Shown one piece after another: positions 41,051 to 51,150 of a stretch of DNA of 64,000 nt. The DNA comes from Mucilaginibacter geliditolerans (lineage in GTDB: Bacteria; Bacteroidota; Bacteroidia; Sphingobacteriales; Sphingobacteriaceae), in assembly GCF_014200495.1 (NCBI RefSeq), contig NZ_JACHBY010000002.1, positions 186,001 through 250,000 of the forward strand. Direction: 5' to 3'. The first letter of the stretch is position 1. Each line of letters opens with the position of its first letter. The translations under genes and the position numbers were made by a program. The notes beneath the pieces are model-generated. The model worked only from the letters and a program-made list of their open reading frames with translations, was not told where the DNA came from and searched no databases.

Positions 41051-42976
41051 TTAATGATTTATAAGTTGATGATCAGCATTCACTTTTATACCATTTAACA
41101 GGTATTTATAGGACGACTGCAATCCCGCAGCGTTCTTTATATCATCCGCCACCATCGGCCCGTTATTTTCCCAAACATTGCCGGGCCCGTTGGCATTCTT
41201 CAGGAATTTTTCAGACGGGCACCAGTTATTTTTTACGGTGAAATACGATGAGCCTTCATCAGTATATAAATAAAACCAATGCTGCGGATCATGTGCGTAG
41301 GATACCTTGTAAATACTATCCACATAATTGCTGTCGATAACAGAATTTGGCTGCGCCGATAAGGTGTAGATGCCTGCTACATCGTACATGTATTTAGCGT
41401 AGTGATGCACTTTGTTGGCACGGATAATATTATCGCTCATGGCATTGGCGGCTTTAGTCCACCCCCAACCTACATTGATACCGGAATAAGACACATCGCA
41501 AACTTCATTATGCTCAATCCTGATGCCCTTTACATAACCCGCGCTGATACCCAGGCATCCCCAATCTTCGTTAGTGGCATCAACAACTAAATTATTTTCG
41601 ATGTGCTCATTGGTACAAATTTCCCGTACATCCGATGGATTGTAAGGTAAATGAGCTTCAAAACCTTCATCTGAAAACACGCCAACCTGTATACCTGTAC
41701 CGCCGATATCTTTAAATAAGTTGCCTTTGATATCATTATCATGGGCACCTCGTGTATAATCCAAAGCGGTTGATGCCAGGTGCGTAAATGTACAGCCTTC
41801 GAAACCTGTATGGTTCACATAACTTAATTCAACAGCAGCGGGTGGGCGACCCACCCAAGCCTGGTTTTCCAATCCGCTTTTTTCTGGTGTGCCTTTTACT
41901 TTCAATTTATAAGCATCAAGCAGATACATACCTGCCTGCAATGGCACATGACCCTGTTGTGATGGCCGTAGCCATGTAGTATACTCAAAACTGATGCCTT
42001 TAAAAAACACATAACTTACCGGCCTTTCCATCGTACCGCTTACCTGTACCAATTTTTCAAGCGATGGGGCTATTACTTTCGCGTTAGCCAAATTTTCACT
42101 GTTACGAGGCCAATAATAAATTTTGCCGGCTTGCATATCCTCATACCATTCTCCGGGTTTATTTAAAAACCACAGCGAATTAGTTAGATAAAAAGCCGAA
42201 TTACCGTTCATCTTATGTTCTTTATCAATTACCGGGGCAGGCCACGGATGCTCAAATTCTATTTTGCTTTCTGGCTGATAAAAGGTTAACCCGGCTTTGT
42301 TGCCATCAATGGTTATAGACTTTACACGTAAATTGGCGATGGCCCATATCTGGTGGATCACCATTTCCATTTGTCCGGGAGATTTTGGTAACCCATTTGC
42401 GGGTACAGGGATCCAGATCTCTTGTTTTTGTTTATCCAGCGATAGAATACGGCTCATGCCTTCATCGTTATCACTTTCTCTGGCTCGGATAGCTTTATTA
42501 CCGTTAACCCACAGCTGCCTGAATAATAAATTGCTGCCACCTGTTTGAGGGATCGCAGCTTCCCATAGTTTGCCTTGCGCCTCTTTGGGTAAACCGGGGA
42601 TATGCGTTGAACTTTTCGTCCAATTATTAATAGCCACTCCTCCGCTGATTACGGGCTTTGCATCCGGCGCATTCTCAATTATAGTTGGCGATGTGGCTGT
42701 GCCTGAATCCTCCGGGCGAATAAATAGGGGTTCATCTAAAATGTATTCGCCATTCGCTATAAGAATATGAACACCACCCGTTATTGACGGGTCATTCAAC
42801 CTGCGCAGTTCACGGGCCTGGCGTAAAGCTGCCGTTATGGTTTGTTTGGGGTTATCCTTTGTACCTGCATTATTGTCACTACCGTTTACAGCCACCCAAA
42901 TATCAGTTGCATAGCTATTTATGCTGATAAAATGCAGTGTGCAAACGCTTAACAACAGGATACAAAATATTTTCAT
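41051..42976 (-). CDS. Right-handed beta-helix protein, GH141-like, secreted
   Basis: This 641-residue protein has a signal peptide (to about residue 23, SYATD) and starts with WVAVNGSDNNAGTKDNPKQT, typical of parallel beta-helix carbohydrate enzymes. The helix rungs include FEGCTFTHLASTALDYTRGA, GIQVGVFSDEG and GYVKGIRIEHNEVCDVSYSGINVGWGW. The pattern, as I remember it, fits the GH141 group, whose founding member is an alpha-L-fucosidase of the RG-II locus of B. thetaiotaomicron. A polysaccharide lyase or other helix-fold enzyme is an alternative. It is internal to the PUL operon. Confidence 0.8.
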   Translation of the reverse strand: MKIFCILLLSVCTLHFISINSYATDIWVAVNGSDNNAGTKDNPKQTITAALRQARELRRLNDPSITGGVHILIANGEYILDEPLFIRPEDSGTATSPTIIENAPDAKPVISGGVAINNWTKSSTHIPGLPKEAQGKLWEAAIPQTGGSNLLFRQLWVNGNKAIRARESDNDEGMSRILSLDKQKQEIWIPVPANGLPKSPGQMEMVIHQIWAIANLRVKSITIDGNKAGLTFYQPESKIEFEHPWPAPVIDKEHKMNGNSAFYLTNSLWFLNKPGEWYEDMQAGKIYYWPRNSENLANAKVIAPSLEKLVQVSGTMERPVSYVFFKGISFEYTTWLRPSQQGHVPLQAGMYLLDAYKLKVKGTPEKSGLENQAWVGRPPAAVELSYVNHTGFEGCTFTHLASTALDYTRGAHDNDIKGNLFKDIGGTGIQVGVFSDEGFEAHLPYNPSDVREICTNEHIENNLVVDATNEDWGCLGISAGYVKGIRIEHNEVCDVSYSGINVGWGWTKAANAMSDNIIRANKVHHYAKYMYDVAGIYTLSAQPNSVIDSNYVDSIYKVSYAHDPQHWFYLYTDEGSSYFTVKNNWCPSEKFLKNANGPGNVWENNGPMVADDIKNAAGLQSSYKYLLNGIKVNADHQLINH

Positions 42977-42994
42977 TTCAGTTAGAAAATGGTA

Positions 42995-44413
42995 TTAATA
43001 AGCTGGATTCTTTTCTCTTGGAGCGGAGGCAAAAACATGCAATAAATTGGCATAGCCATGTAAAGCATCTTTTGGAAGATATTGACCGTGATCACCAAAT
43101 ACATACATCAGCGGTTCTTTCTCAATGGTCACTTCTGATTCATCTATGTTGCCGCCTTTATCCTCTATCTTGCTTATATCTAACTTGAAATTTTTAGCGA
43201 CAAATTTGTAAAGCGCGTTTCGTTTTGACGGGCCGTAATCATGACCTTCATTAGGCAGGTGCACGTTTTCAACCTGATTACTCTTGCCATAATAACCGTA
43301 AACTTTTTGCAGGTATGGAAAGTCATGCTCGGGCATATGGGCTGTCCAGTCTTTACCATCTGTAATCAACAACTGCGGATTAGGTGCTGCCATAGCGGCC
43401 AGCTCCACATTATCAGTACCGCCATCGCACATATGAATAGGCATGCCACTCTCGCAAGGGCAACCACCATAGAAATAAGACGATACCGAAACCACAGGGG
43501 CGCTTAATTTAATGCGTGGATCAATTGCTGCCATTAATACCGTATGGCTCCCACCACCCGAGCCTCCGCTAATACCCAAACGGGCAGGGTCTGTTTCCTT
43601 TAAACTCAATAAGTAATCTATGATTCTGATAGCTCCAAGTGTTTGTACAACCTGGGCAATGCTTGTACGGTGATCTTCAGATTTAAATTGCAGTAACGAT
43701 TCACCCCATGCAAACAGGTCATAACTGTAAGCCATGCAACCCATGCGGGCAAGTGAAGCGCAACGCAGCTGACAATCGGCGCGGTAACGTTGTTTATCCC
43801 AATGTCCGTCGGGACTTAACATCACAGGGATTTTCCCCTTAAAATGTAATGGTTTGTATAACGAGCCGTTGATATACAAACCCGGTAAAATCTCGATAGC
43901 GATATTTTCAACAGTATAACCGTTATAAATTCTTTTTGCGGTGATAATGGGTTTTGAATCGGGCTTAGCAGGTAATGGCGACAGATCAAGCGCCTTATAT
44001 AATTCGGGGCGGAGTATAACTTTCCGTTGCTCCCAGCTGTTTACATCATGATATAGTTTGGCTATGCTATCCAGCTTTGCCCAACCATCCTCAACCGACC
44101 ATACGTTGTATTCATAATCCTTCAATTTGTAGGCTGCAGGGCCAGTTTTATTCACCTTCATATCCACTGGAGCCAGCACATTAGTCAGTGTTTCCTCAAC
44201 CGTATTGCGGAAACGCCAATCGGCATAATTCACGTATTTATCTTTAACCTGATCGTCGGCATATTTTATCTTGACATGATACCTCGTCTGTATCTCATCC
44301 AGCACATCTTTTAATGACCGCCTGTAATCATGGTCGGTATCCTGCTGAGCCCATATCATGAGCGGCAGCAACATAAAACATAACAGCACATATACTTTAT
44401 ATCTTCTCATCAC
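42995..44413 (-). CDS. Secreted alpha/beta-hydrolase esterase with N-terminal STN-like domain
   Basis: This 472-residue protein has a signal peptide (to about residue 22). Residues 32-98 (SLKDVLDEIQTRYHVKIKY to AAYKLKDYEY) look like an STN domain, the small module at the N-terminus of SusC receptors and secretins. The rest is an alpha/beta hydrolase with VMLSPDGHWD, SYDLFAWGES, and the nucleophile elbow GGSGGGSHT (Ser at about residue 285), then LITDGKDW and NEGHDYG for the other catalytic residues. It may be a pectin or acetyl esterase; a link to the RG-II methylesterase group (CE19) is a guess. The first codon is a GTG directly before an ATG at 44410. Confidence 0.85.
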   Translation of the reverse strand: MMRRYKVYVLLCFMLLPLMIWAQQDTDHDYRRSLKDVLDEIQTRYHVKIKYADDQVKDKYVNYADWRFRNTVEETLTNVLAPVDMKVNKTGPAAYKLKDYEYNVWSVEDGWAKLDSIAKLYHDVNSWEQRKVILRPELYKALDLSPLPAKPDSKPIITAKRIYNGYTVENIAIEILPGLYINGSLYKPLHFKGKIPVMLSPDGHWDKQRYRADCQLRCASLARMGCMAYSYDLFAWGESLLQFKSEDHRTSIAQVVQTLGAIRIIDYLLSLKETDPARLGISGGSGGGSHTVLMAAIDPRIKLSAPVVSVSSYFYGGCPCESGMPIHMCDGGTDNVELAAMAAPNPQLLITDGKDWTAHMPEHDFPYLQKVYGYYGKSNQVENVHLPNEGHDYGPSKRNALYKFVAKNFKLDISKIEDKGGNIDESEVTIEKEPLMYVFGDHGQYLPKDALHGYANLLHVFASAPREKNPAY

Positions 44414-44421
44414 AAACCTCC

Positions 44422-45570
44422 TTATAAATCTTTTGTATCCCCTGTTACCACCGGTGGCGTGTAGCCTTCAACTTTGGGCCATTCGCCATTAATTATCTCT
44501 TTTAAAACAAGCTTTTTCGGGTCGATAACCACATGTCTAATACGTTGCCTGCGCCAGGTATAAACTACATGGACTAAACCATCGGGAGTTTGTATTACGG
44601 TTGGATAGGAATACTGGCTGATGGGTGAATCTTCCAATATTAGCGCGGCATACCATGTTTTGCCATCTTTTGATACTGCTACGTTAAGCGGCGTACGTGC
44701 GCCCTTGGCAAGGTTGCCAGGCGGTAATACATGGTTATAAACCAGTAACTGGCGACCATCCTTAAGTGTTACCCCATCAATGCCTGAGTTATTATTTGGC
44801 AGGGATGTTTTATCAAGCGGCGACCATGTTTTACCATTATCAGCTGACCGTGATTCATATATCGCCCGGTTCTGGGTGCGACAAAGCATTTGCAAACTGT
44901 CGCCTTTGTGAAATAGAATAGTAGGCTGTAAGGCTTTTACCGTTTTGCCATCATTAAGAGGTTCTGTAGCCTGCCAGGTTAGGCCTTTGTCTGATGATAG
45001 TTCAAAATGAACCTTAGCGCCGTTATTTTCCGTACCTGATGGCGACAGGATATTACCATTATTTAATGTTACCGGCTGGTTTTTAACCGGACCCAAAATG
45101 CCATCAGGCAAAGCCTCCTGCGCCGACCAGGTAATACCGCCATCTTTAGACCTCCTGATAAATCCCTTCCATTTTGCTGGCGAAGGACCGATCTTATAAA
45201 ATAACAACAGATCACTGCCCAAAACCTGGTAAAGCACCGGGTTCCAGCAGGCATAGCGTAAGGTGTCGTTTTGTATACCGTTGGCAACGTTTATAGCTTC
45301 CGTCCATTTACCATTTACCAGGCGGCTTACCCAAATACAAACATCCGGATTGCGCTCTTTTGTACCGCCAAACCATGCAGCTACAAGTCCCGTTTTAGTT
45401 TCGGCAATAGTGGCTGAGTGGCATTCGGGATACGGTGCTTTCTCAAAAATAAATTCATTGGTGATGATGCCTTTACTCCATTGTTTAGGCTGGGCGTATG
45501 TGTTTATAGCAAATGCCAGGCACAAAGCCATCATCATCCACAATCCCTTTTTATACCTGTTATTTGCCAT
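44422..45570 (-). CDS. Sialidase-like BNR-repeat beta-propeller protein, secreted
   Basis: This 382-residue protein has a signal peptide (to about residue 26, TYAQ) and at least three Asp-box (BNR) motifs: SKDGGITWS, SSDKGLTWQ and SADNGKTWS, spaced through a six-bladed-propeller-sized chain. Conserved segments are PYPECHSATIAET, WFGGTKERNPDV and SQYSYPTVIQTPDG. The family is usually annotated as exo-alpha-sialidase or BNR_2. Sialic acid is unlikely in plant pectin, so a related acid sugar or a lyase reaction is more plausible. Its end overlaps the GH78 gene by 11 bases. Confidence 0.88.
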   Translation of the reverse strand: MANNRYKKGLWMMMALCLAFAINTYAQPKQWSKGIITNEFIFEKAPYPECHSATIAETKTGLVAAWFGGTKERNPDVCIWVSRLVNGKWTEAINVANGIQNDTLRYACWNPVLYQVLGSDLLLFYKIGPSPAKWKGFIRRSKDGGITWSAQEALPDGILGPVKNQPVTLNNGNILSPSGTENNGAKVHFELSSDKGLTWQATEPLNDGKTVKALQPTILFHKGDSLQMLCRTQNRAIYESRSADNGKTWSPLDKTSLPNNNSGIDGVTLKDGRQLLVYNHVLPPGNLAKGARTPLNVAVSKDGKTWYAALILEDSPISQYSYPTVIQTPDGLVHVVYTWRRQRIRHVVIDPKKLVLKEIINGEWPKVEGYTPPVVTGDTKDL

Positions 45571-48331
45571 AATTATTTATCTCAAAATGGTAATCGCCTG
45601 ATTCAATCTCTATTTTCACCCTGCCGTCCGCGTCAGGTAATTGTTTTGCTCCTGTTAATGCTGATAAACTTTTTCCATCACAGGTAATATCGCTCATCTT
45701 ATCAGTCGGTAAATGCACTATTGCTTTTGAGTTTGCGGGGATGACAACCGTCCAATCAAAATGCCCTGATTGCTTTTTCCAATTACTTTTTACTAAACCA
45801 TAAGATGTTGTGTAGGAGGCATTCACATAATCCAGCTCTTTCACATTTGCGGGTTTCATCACAATGGTTTTAAATCCGGGTTCATCGGCTTTAATCCCAC
45901 CCAGATCCTGATAAAACCAGGCGATGAGGTCACCTAAAAGCATGATGTGGTTGCGGGAATTCATGGCCGGTGCAGCGGTATCGCCGTTCCACAGCTCCCA
46001 AATAGTAGTTGCACCGCGTTTCACCATATAACCCCAGCTTGGGTAGTCATCATTTGCGGCTATATGGTAAGCAATATCAGGGCGACCAAAATCTGTTAAT
46101 CCCCGCATGAGCCATTGGGTGCCGATAACGCCTGTGCTGATATGGCTTTTGGCATCGATAGTGATCTTGTTCACAATATTATTGAACACTGCTCTCCTAT
46201 CTGCCGCAGGCACCATACCGAAATACAACGGCAACAAATTTGCGGTTACCGTATTGTTATCATATTGAAGCGTTTTTTTATCGAGGAACTTTTGATTGAA
46301 GGCATTTTTAGCCTGTAACGCTTGTGCAGCAAATTGCTGCACATCGGCAGGTTTATTCAAAATTTGGGCAAAGTGCTGCATTAACAGCAGCATGCGATAG
46401 TAATAAGCAGTGGCGATCAAAACTCCATTGGTATTGCGTGAAGAATCCCTTGAGTGGATCAACTCCGGCGACTCTGGCGGCACGCACCAATCGCCATATT
46501 TATCCTTGGTCATCAGGTTGCCCTTGTAGTAATTCTGGCGCATATAGCCCAGCCATTTTTTCATGGATGAATAATGCTTTTCAATCGGCCCTTTATCGTC
46601 AAACTGATTATAAAGCATATCGGCAATAAGGATGTAGGTGCCGGGCCAGGTCATGTTGTCGCTATAATAATTCCAGTAAGCCGGGGCCACATCCGGTATA
46701 GCGCCATCAGGTTTTTGCGCTTGTTCGATATCATCCAGCCATTTGGCATACAGGTTTTCATTGTCAAATACAAAGCTTTCGCCCAAAGAGCCAATCGCCC
46801 GGTCGCCGAGCCATGGCATACGTTCGTTGCGTTGCGGACAATCAACCGGCATACCTTTGTAATCGCTTAAAATACCCCAGTAAGCATTATGATAGATCTG
46901 ATTGATCAACGGATTTGAGGTTTCAAAATGGCCTGTATTCGCCATATTATCTGAAACCGCCTGACCTATAAAATCATTTAAAGTCGGCGTACCGGCGTAC
47001 CCGGTGATCTGCACATATCTAAACCCATGGTATACAAAAACTGGGTGCCATATTTCTTCCCCGCCGCCTTTCAGCGTATAAACGTCGGTTACTTTGGCAT
47101 CACGCAAGTTGGCAACGTATAGATCACTGTCTTCTTTAAGCGTTTCGGCAAAGCGCAACGTTACTTTATCGCCTTGTTTGCCCTGTACTTTCATCTGCAC
47201 CCAGCCTGCCATATTCTGGCCCATATCCATTATCCATGTGCCGGGTTTTAGTTGTTTTATGCTGATGGGATGAATGGTATCCACTATTTTGATCGGCTCA
47301 TTCATCTGCGCCTCAACCCTACCGCCGGGTGATTCAACCAGTTCAGGCTTTAGCCATTTGCTGTCATCGTAGCCGTTAACATTCCAGCCGGTGAGTTCTT
47401 TGGTAGCATCATATTCCTCGCCATCATATTCATTATTGGTGCGGATGGGACCATCAGCTGTAAACTTCCAGCCATCATCACTTGTGATCACTTTTTTGCT
47501 GCCATCCTGATAAGTTATTTCCAGTTGCAGCAGCATTTTAGGGAAACCAAATTCTTTGATCTTATTAGGCTTATACTTAGGCCGCATGGTAAAAAAACGG
47601 CCGTTACCTAATACCGTGCCGATAACGTTTTTACCTTGCTGTATATCTTCAGTAACATCAAACGTATTATATAACACTGATTGAGTATAATCCGTAGGTG
47701 CTTCGGCCAAAACCTGATCGCCGATAGGTTTTCCATTGATGTATAGTTCATAATGACCTAACCCAACTATATAAACCACAGCCTTTTTAACCTGCTGCCG
47801 ACTGGCTTGAAATTGCTTGCGGTAATAACGTGCAGATAACCTTGAAAATTTGGAAACACTATCCCACGGGAAACCATGCTCATACCCTATCCAATTTGCT
47901 TTCCAGTCGGCAGCATTTAATAAGCCAATGCTCCATGATGCGGGTTGACTCCAGCTGCTTTCGCCTTTGGTAGTCCATACCTTAACTTTCCAGTAGCAGG
48001 CTGCACGACTAACCAACGACTTGCCTGCGTAGTTAATCATGATTGATCTATCAGAAATAACTTTATGCGAATCCCATAGATCGCCAATATTTGAAGCCAG
48101 TTTTTGTGCCGACGAGGCGACGATGATCTGGTAGGCGGTTTGCTGCGTATTACGCTGGTCGCTGTTAATTTGCCAGCTTAAACGTGGTTGCGTTGTGCCG
48201 ATGCCTTGTGGATTTTTCAGCATTTCGCATTGCAGATGCTGAACGTTTACCGCAGCCATGCTTGTATTTTTAACACTTATCAAAATAATAAATGTCAACA
48301 CCGCAGCTATATATATTCTCGTCTGCCTCAT
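45560..48331 (-). CDS. GH78 alpha-L-rhamnosidase (long form), secreted
   Basis: This 923-residue enzyme shows the complete long GH78 layout: N-terminal VQHLQCEMLKNPQGIG and QPRLSWQI, the carbohydrate-binding jelly-roll (GHYELYINGKPIGDQVL), the DMGQNMAGWVQM segment, and the (alpha/alpha)6 barrel. The catalytic acid is Glu503 in CPQRNERMPWLGD and the base Glu779 in TTIWELWNGD. The signal peptide covers about 27 residues. It removes terminal alpha-L-rhamnose. Its stop is 11 bases inside the BNR gene, and its start directly abuts the GH2 gene stop. Confidence 0.96.
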   Translation of the reverse strand: MRQTRIYIAAVLTFIILISVKNTSMAAVNVQHLQCEMLKNPQGIGTTQPRLSWQINSDQRNTQQTAYQIIVASSAQKLASNIGDLWDSHKVISDRSIMINYAGKSLVSRAACYWKVKVWTTKGESSWSQPASWSIGLLNAADWKANWIGYEHGFPWDSVSKFSRLSARYYRKQFQASRQQVKKAVVYIVGLGHYELYINGKPIGDQVLAEAPTDYTQSVLYNTFDVTEDIQQGKNVIGTVLGNGRFFTMRPKYKPNKIKEFGFPKMLLQLEITYQDGSKKVITSDDGWKFTADGPIRTNNEYDGEEYDATKELTGWNVNGYDDSKWLKPELVESPGGRVEAQMNEPIKIVDTIHPISIKQLKPGTWIMDMGQNMAGWVQMKVQGKQGDKVTLRFAETLKEDSDLYVANLRDAKVTDVYTLKGGGEEIWHPVFVYHGFRYVQITGYAGTPTLNDFIGQAVSDNMANTGHFETSNPLINQIYHNAYWGILSDYKGMPVDCPQRNERMPWLGDRAIGSLGESFVFDNENLYAKWLDDIEQAQKPDGAIPDVAPAYWNYYSDNMTWPGTYILIADMLYNQFDDKGPIEKHYSSMKKWLGYMRQNYYKGNLMTKDKYGDWCVPPESPELIHSRDSSRNTNGVLIATAYYYRMLLLMQHFAQILNKPADVQQFAAQALQAKNAFNQKFLDKKTLQYDNNTVTANLLPLYFGMVPAADRRAVFNNIVNKITIDAKSHISTGVIGTQWLMRGLTDFGRPDIAYHIAANDDYPSWGYMVKRGATTIWELWNGDTAAPAMNSRNHIMLLGDLIAWFYQDLGGIKADEPGFKTIVMKPANVKELDYVNASYTTSYGLVKSNWKKQSGHFDWTVVIPANSKAIVHLPTDKMSDITCDGKSLSALTGAKQLPDADGRVKIEIESGDYHFEINNYGK

Positions 48332-51142
48332 TTATTTTCCCGAAAAATCAAAGTATAATGTGAGCGATAAGGCATCTTCGATATGCTTATCGTAATTAAA
48401 ATATTGGTTCACTTGCCCCTGCGGACCTAATCGTGTTGGTTGCTGGGATTTTGTGCCGATGGGCGTTATACCATGCATAAATGATATATCACCCGAAGGG
48501 AAATCAGGTGCGATGTTATTACCATAGGTAAGCTTTGGGTACTTAGGCGTGAACAGGCGCATAAAAACATCCCGGCTATCGCAGATCACTGTTATAGGTT
48601 GCCCGGTGGTTTTTATCTTCATCCAGTATAAATTGGAGTAATAGCCTTTAAATTCGGGATAGATCAACTTGGTGCTATCCTCCCCGGTTATGGTATTGTT
48701 ATAGGTTTTGTCCCACACATTCAGCGTTACACCTTTCAATCTGTCTTTCCAAACCCGGTATGGGCCATCACCCATATAACTTACGCTTTGTACATCTTTT
48801 TCAGGATAAGAAAAGCTTGCGCCTAACAATTTACCCTCCTCGCCGACAGGCCAATATTTTAAATCAAGTCGTACTAAACCCGATGGATAGATCATCCACC
48901 TTAATTGTGCCTCAGTAGTTTTTGGGGCGAAATCAGCTTCAATAACCAGCGTATCGGCTTTGTAATAATTCCTTAGTTTTTGGAAGCCTGATTTATCCTG
49001 CCCTTCAGCTAATACCGGGCCGTTATTGAATGGAATTGTGCCTTTACTGTTTCCTACGTTCTTTAAGATCCCGTTATTACGGTTAAACTCTAATTGAATA
49101 CCATTGGTAGTTACTTTATATAGCGAGTCTGTTTCTGTAATAACAGGCTTATTACTGCCAGATTTAGCCACCATTGGCTGCGTAATTATAGCATGACTAC
49201 TGATGGGCCAGCTCCAGGTAAAGAGTTCGTTTTTGTATGGATCATATGCTGTCACATACAACACATCATAGTTTTGCCAGCCGGCAGGTAAATGTAATTG
49301 CAAATTGCCATACTGTCCGGGGCCTATTTCAGGAGAAGCGATTGTTCCGGTTTTCGGCGCTACCTTATTTTGCTGATAAGGATTACTAAATTTAGCCAGC
49401 TTATACGCAAATGTGCATTGCTTTAAGTTGGTGTACAGGTAACGGTTTTCTAATCGCAATTTCCCATCAAACTGTGGCGTAATTTCCCGCGATTCTAAAT
49501 GAACAGGACACCAAACTTCTTTTATGGTATAAAAACTGCCTTCCTTTTCATGATATGGCCCTAAAATACCGTCCGGTCCATGGTCGCCATCTGAATCAAG
49601 TAAGCCATTTTTATCAGTACGCACCACTGCTTCATCTGCAAAAACCCAGATAAACCCACCTGCCGAAATTGGCGTGTGCCACATCTGTTCCCAAAAATCA
49701 TCTAATCCTGCACCTGCACCGCCGTCATAAATTCCATGCAGGAATTCTGTAGGAAAAAACACATCGTGACCATGGATAGCAGTGTTATTGCCATAATCGT
49801 AATTGATATAGTGCTGGGTATTGGTACCTCTAAACACAGCCCAGGGATGTATCAGCGGGCGTTTTTGAATATCTAGATCATCAAACCAATGATCGAGGTC
49901 GAAATTAAAACCGCCTTCGTTGCCGTTATCCCAGATCACAATTGAGGGGTGATTTACATCTTTCTCAATCATTTCCTTAGCTAATTTGGAACCTACCTGC
50001 GTATCATAAGCATGATGCCAGCCGGTAAGCTCATCCAGTACGAACAAACCCAGTGAATCGCATACATCTAAGAAATGCTCATCGGGCGGGTAATGTGACA
50101 TCCGCACCGCGTTCATGTTCATATTCTTAATCAGTTTTACATCGGCAATGCTGATGGCTTTACTGGTAGCCCTGCCAGTAGTTGGCCAAAATGAATGGTG
50201 ATTAACACCTTTGAATTTGACTTTTACATTGTTTACGTAGATGCCATCGTGCAAACGCAATTCAACGGTGCGGAAACCGAAACGTTGCTGAACGGCATGT
50301 ATCGACTTGCCATTTGAGGTAAGCGTAAATACAACATTATACAAATTAGGGAACTCGGGCGACCATAATTTTGGAGCAACCAGATGTGTTTTAATCAATA
50401 CAGAAGTATCACCAGCCTTAACTTTTGTAGAAAATGCAAGTCCGGCTTTTTGACCCGCAATCGTATAAAATTGCCCCGTTACCGCATCAATATTTTTTAT
50501 GTTCGATAGGTTAAGTTGTGCCTCAAAACTACCATCAGCTTTGCCATTAACTGCTACATGGCTGATATGCTGCTGCGGAAAAGCTTCCAGAAAAACAGGC
50601 CTGAAAATTCCACCGAATACCCAGAAATCACCTTTACGCTCGCTGGCGTTTACAGATGCATTTACAGAATATTTGGATACGGTTACTTCCAGCAAATTTG
50701 GCTGACCGTATTTTAACAGCTTTGTGATATCATATTTAAAACGATAAAAAGCGCCCTGGTGAATATCGCCTGCCTGTTGACCATTAATTAGCACTTTTGT
50801 ATCCGTCATGGAGCCATCAAATACGATGTTTACTGCTTTATCCTGCCATGTTGCAGGCACAGTAAACTGGTATTTATATAGCCCCTGCTCCTTGCCTTTA
50901 AGGGTATCTTTATCAAGGCCATAATTATACTTTCCAAAGCCCTGTAATTCCCAGTTGGAGGGGACTGGAATGGTTGTCCATTTGCCTGAATTATGGCCTG
51001 CTGTGCAGTAGAATTGCCAGTTTATGGTATGGTTGCTGCCTGTGCCAGAAAGAAATTGGATTTCTGTTTTTTGGGCATACGTATTTAGGGCTGGTATCAG
51101 CAGTAGAGCGTATATGAATATTTTAAAGCAGGCATTTTTCAT
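48332..51142 (-). CDS. GH2 family beta-glycosidase, secreted
   Basis: The frame opens at a TTG at 51154, but the ATG at 51142 begins a better signal peptide (MKNACFKIFI to NTYAQ), giving 936 residues. The GH2 domains are the jelly-roll (WTTIPVPSNWELQGFGKYNYG), the immunoglobulin-like domain and the barrel with NHHSFWPTTGRA and AVRMSHYPPDEHFLDVCD. The acid/base is Glu413 in WDNGNEGGF, and Glu470 (FPTEFLHGIYDGG) is a candidate nucleophile. The nucleophile region differs from LacZ, so the sugar may not be galactose; galacturonate or glucuronate are options. It lies between the GH78 and SGNH genes with almost no spacing. Confidence 0.9.
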   Translation of the reverse strand: MKNACFKIFIYALLLIPALNTYAQKTEIQFLSGTGSNHTINWQFYCTAGHNSGKWTTIPVPSNWELQGFGKYNYGLDKDTLKGKEQGLYKYQFTVPATWQDKAVNIVFDGSMTDTKVLINGQQAGDIHQGAFYRFKYDITKLLKYGQPNLLEVTVSKYSVNASVNASERKGDFWVFGGIFRPVFLEAFPQQHISHVAVNGKADGSFEAQLNLSNIKNIDAVTGQFYTIAGQKAGLAFSTKVKAGDTSVLIKTHLVAPKLWSPEFPNLYNVVFTLTSNGKSIHAVQQRFGFRTVELRLHDGIYVNNVKVKFKGVNHHSFWPTTGRATSKAISIADVKLIKNMNMNAVRMSHYPPDEHFLDVCDSLGLFVLDELTGWHHAYDTQVGSKLAKEMIEKDVNHPSIVIWDNGNEGGFNFDLDHWFDDLDIQKRPLIHPWAVFRGTNTQHYINYDYGNNTAIHGHDVFFPTEFLHGIYDGGAGAGLDDFWEQMWHTPISAGGFIWVFADEAVVRTDKNGLLDSDGDHGPDGILGPYHEKEGSFYTIKEVWCPVHLESREITPQFDGKLRLENRYLYTNLKQCTFAYKLAKFSNPYQQNKVAPKTGTIASPEIGPGQYGNLQLHLPAGWQNYDVLYVTAYDPYKNELFTWSWPISSHAIITQPMVAKSGSNKPVITETDSLYKVTTNGIQLEFNRNNGILKNVGNSKGTIPFNNGPVLAEGQDKSGFQKLRNYYKADTLVIEADFAPKTTEAQLRWMIYPSGLVRLDLKYWPVGEEGKLLGASFSYPEKDVQSVSYMGDGPYRVWKDRLKGVTLNVWDKTYNNTITGEDSTKLIYPEFKGYYSNLYWMKIKTTGQPITVICDSRDVFMRLFTPKYPKLTYGNNIAPDFPSGDISFMHGITPIGTKSQQPTRLGPQGQVNQYFNYDKHIEDALSLTLYFDFSGK

Positions 51143-51150
51143 GCGACAGA

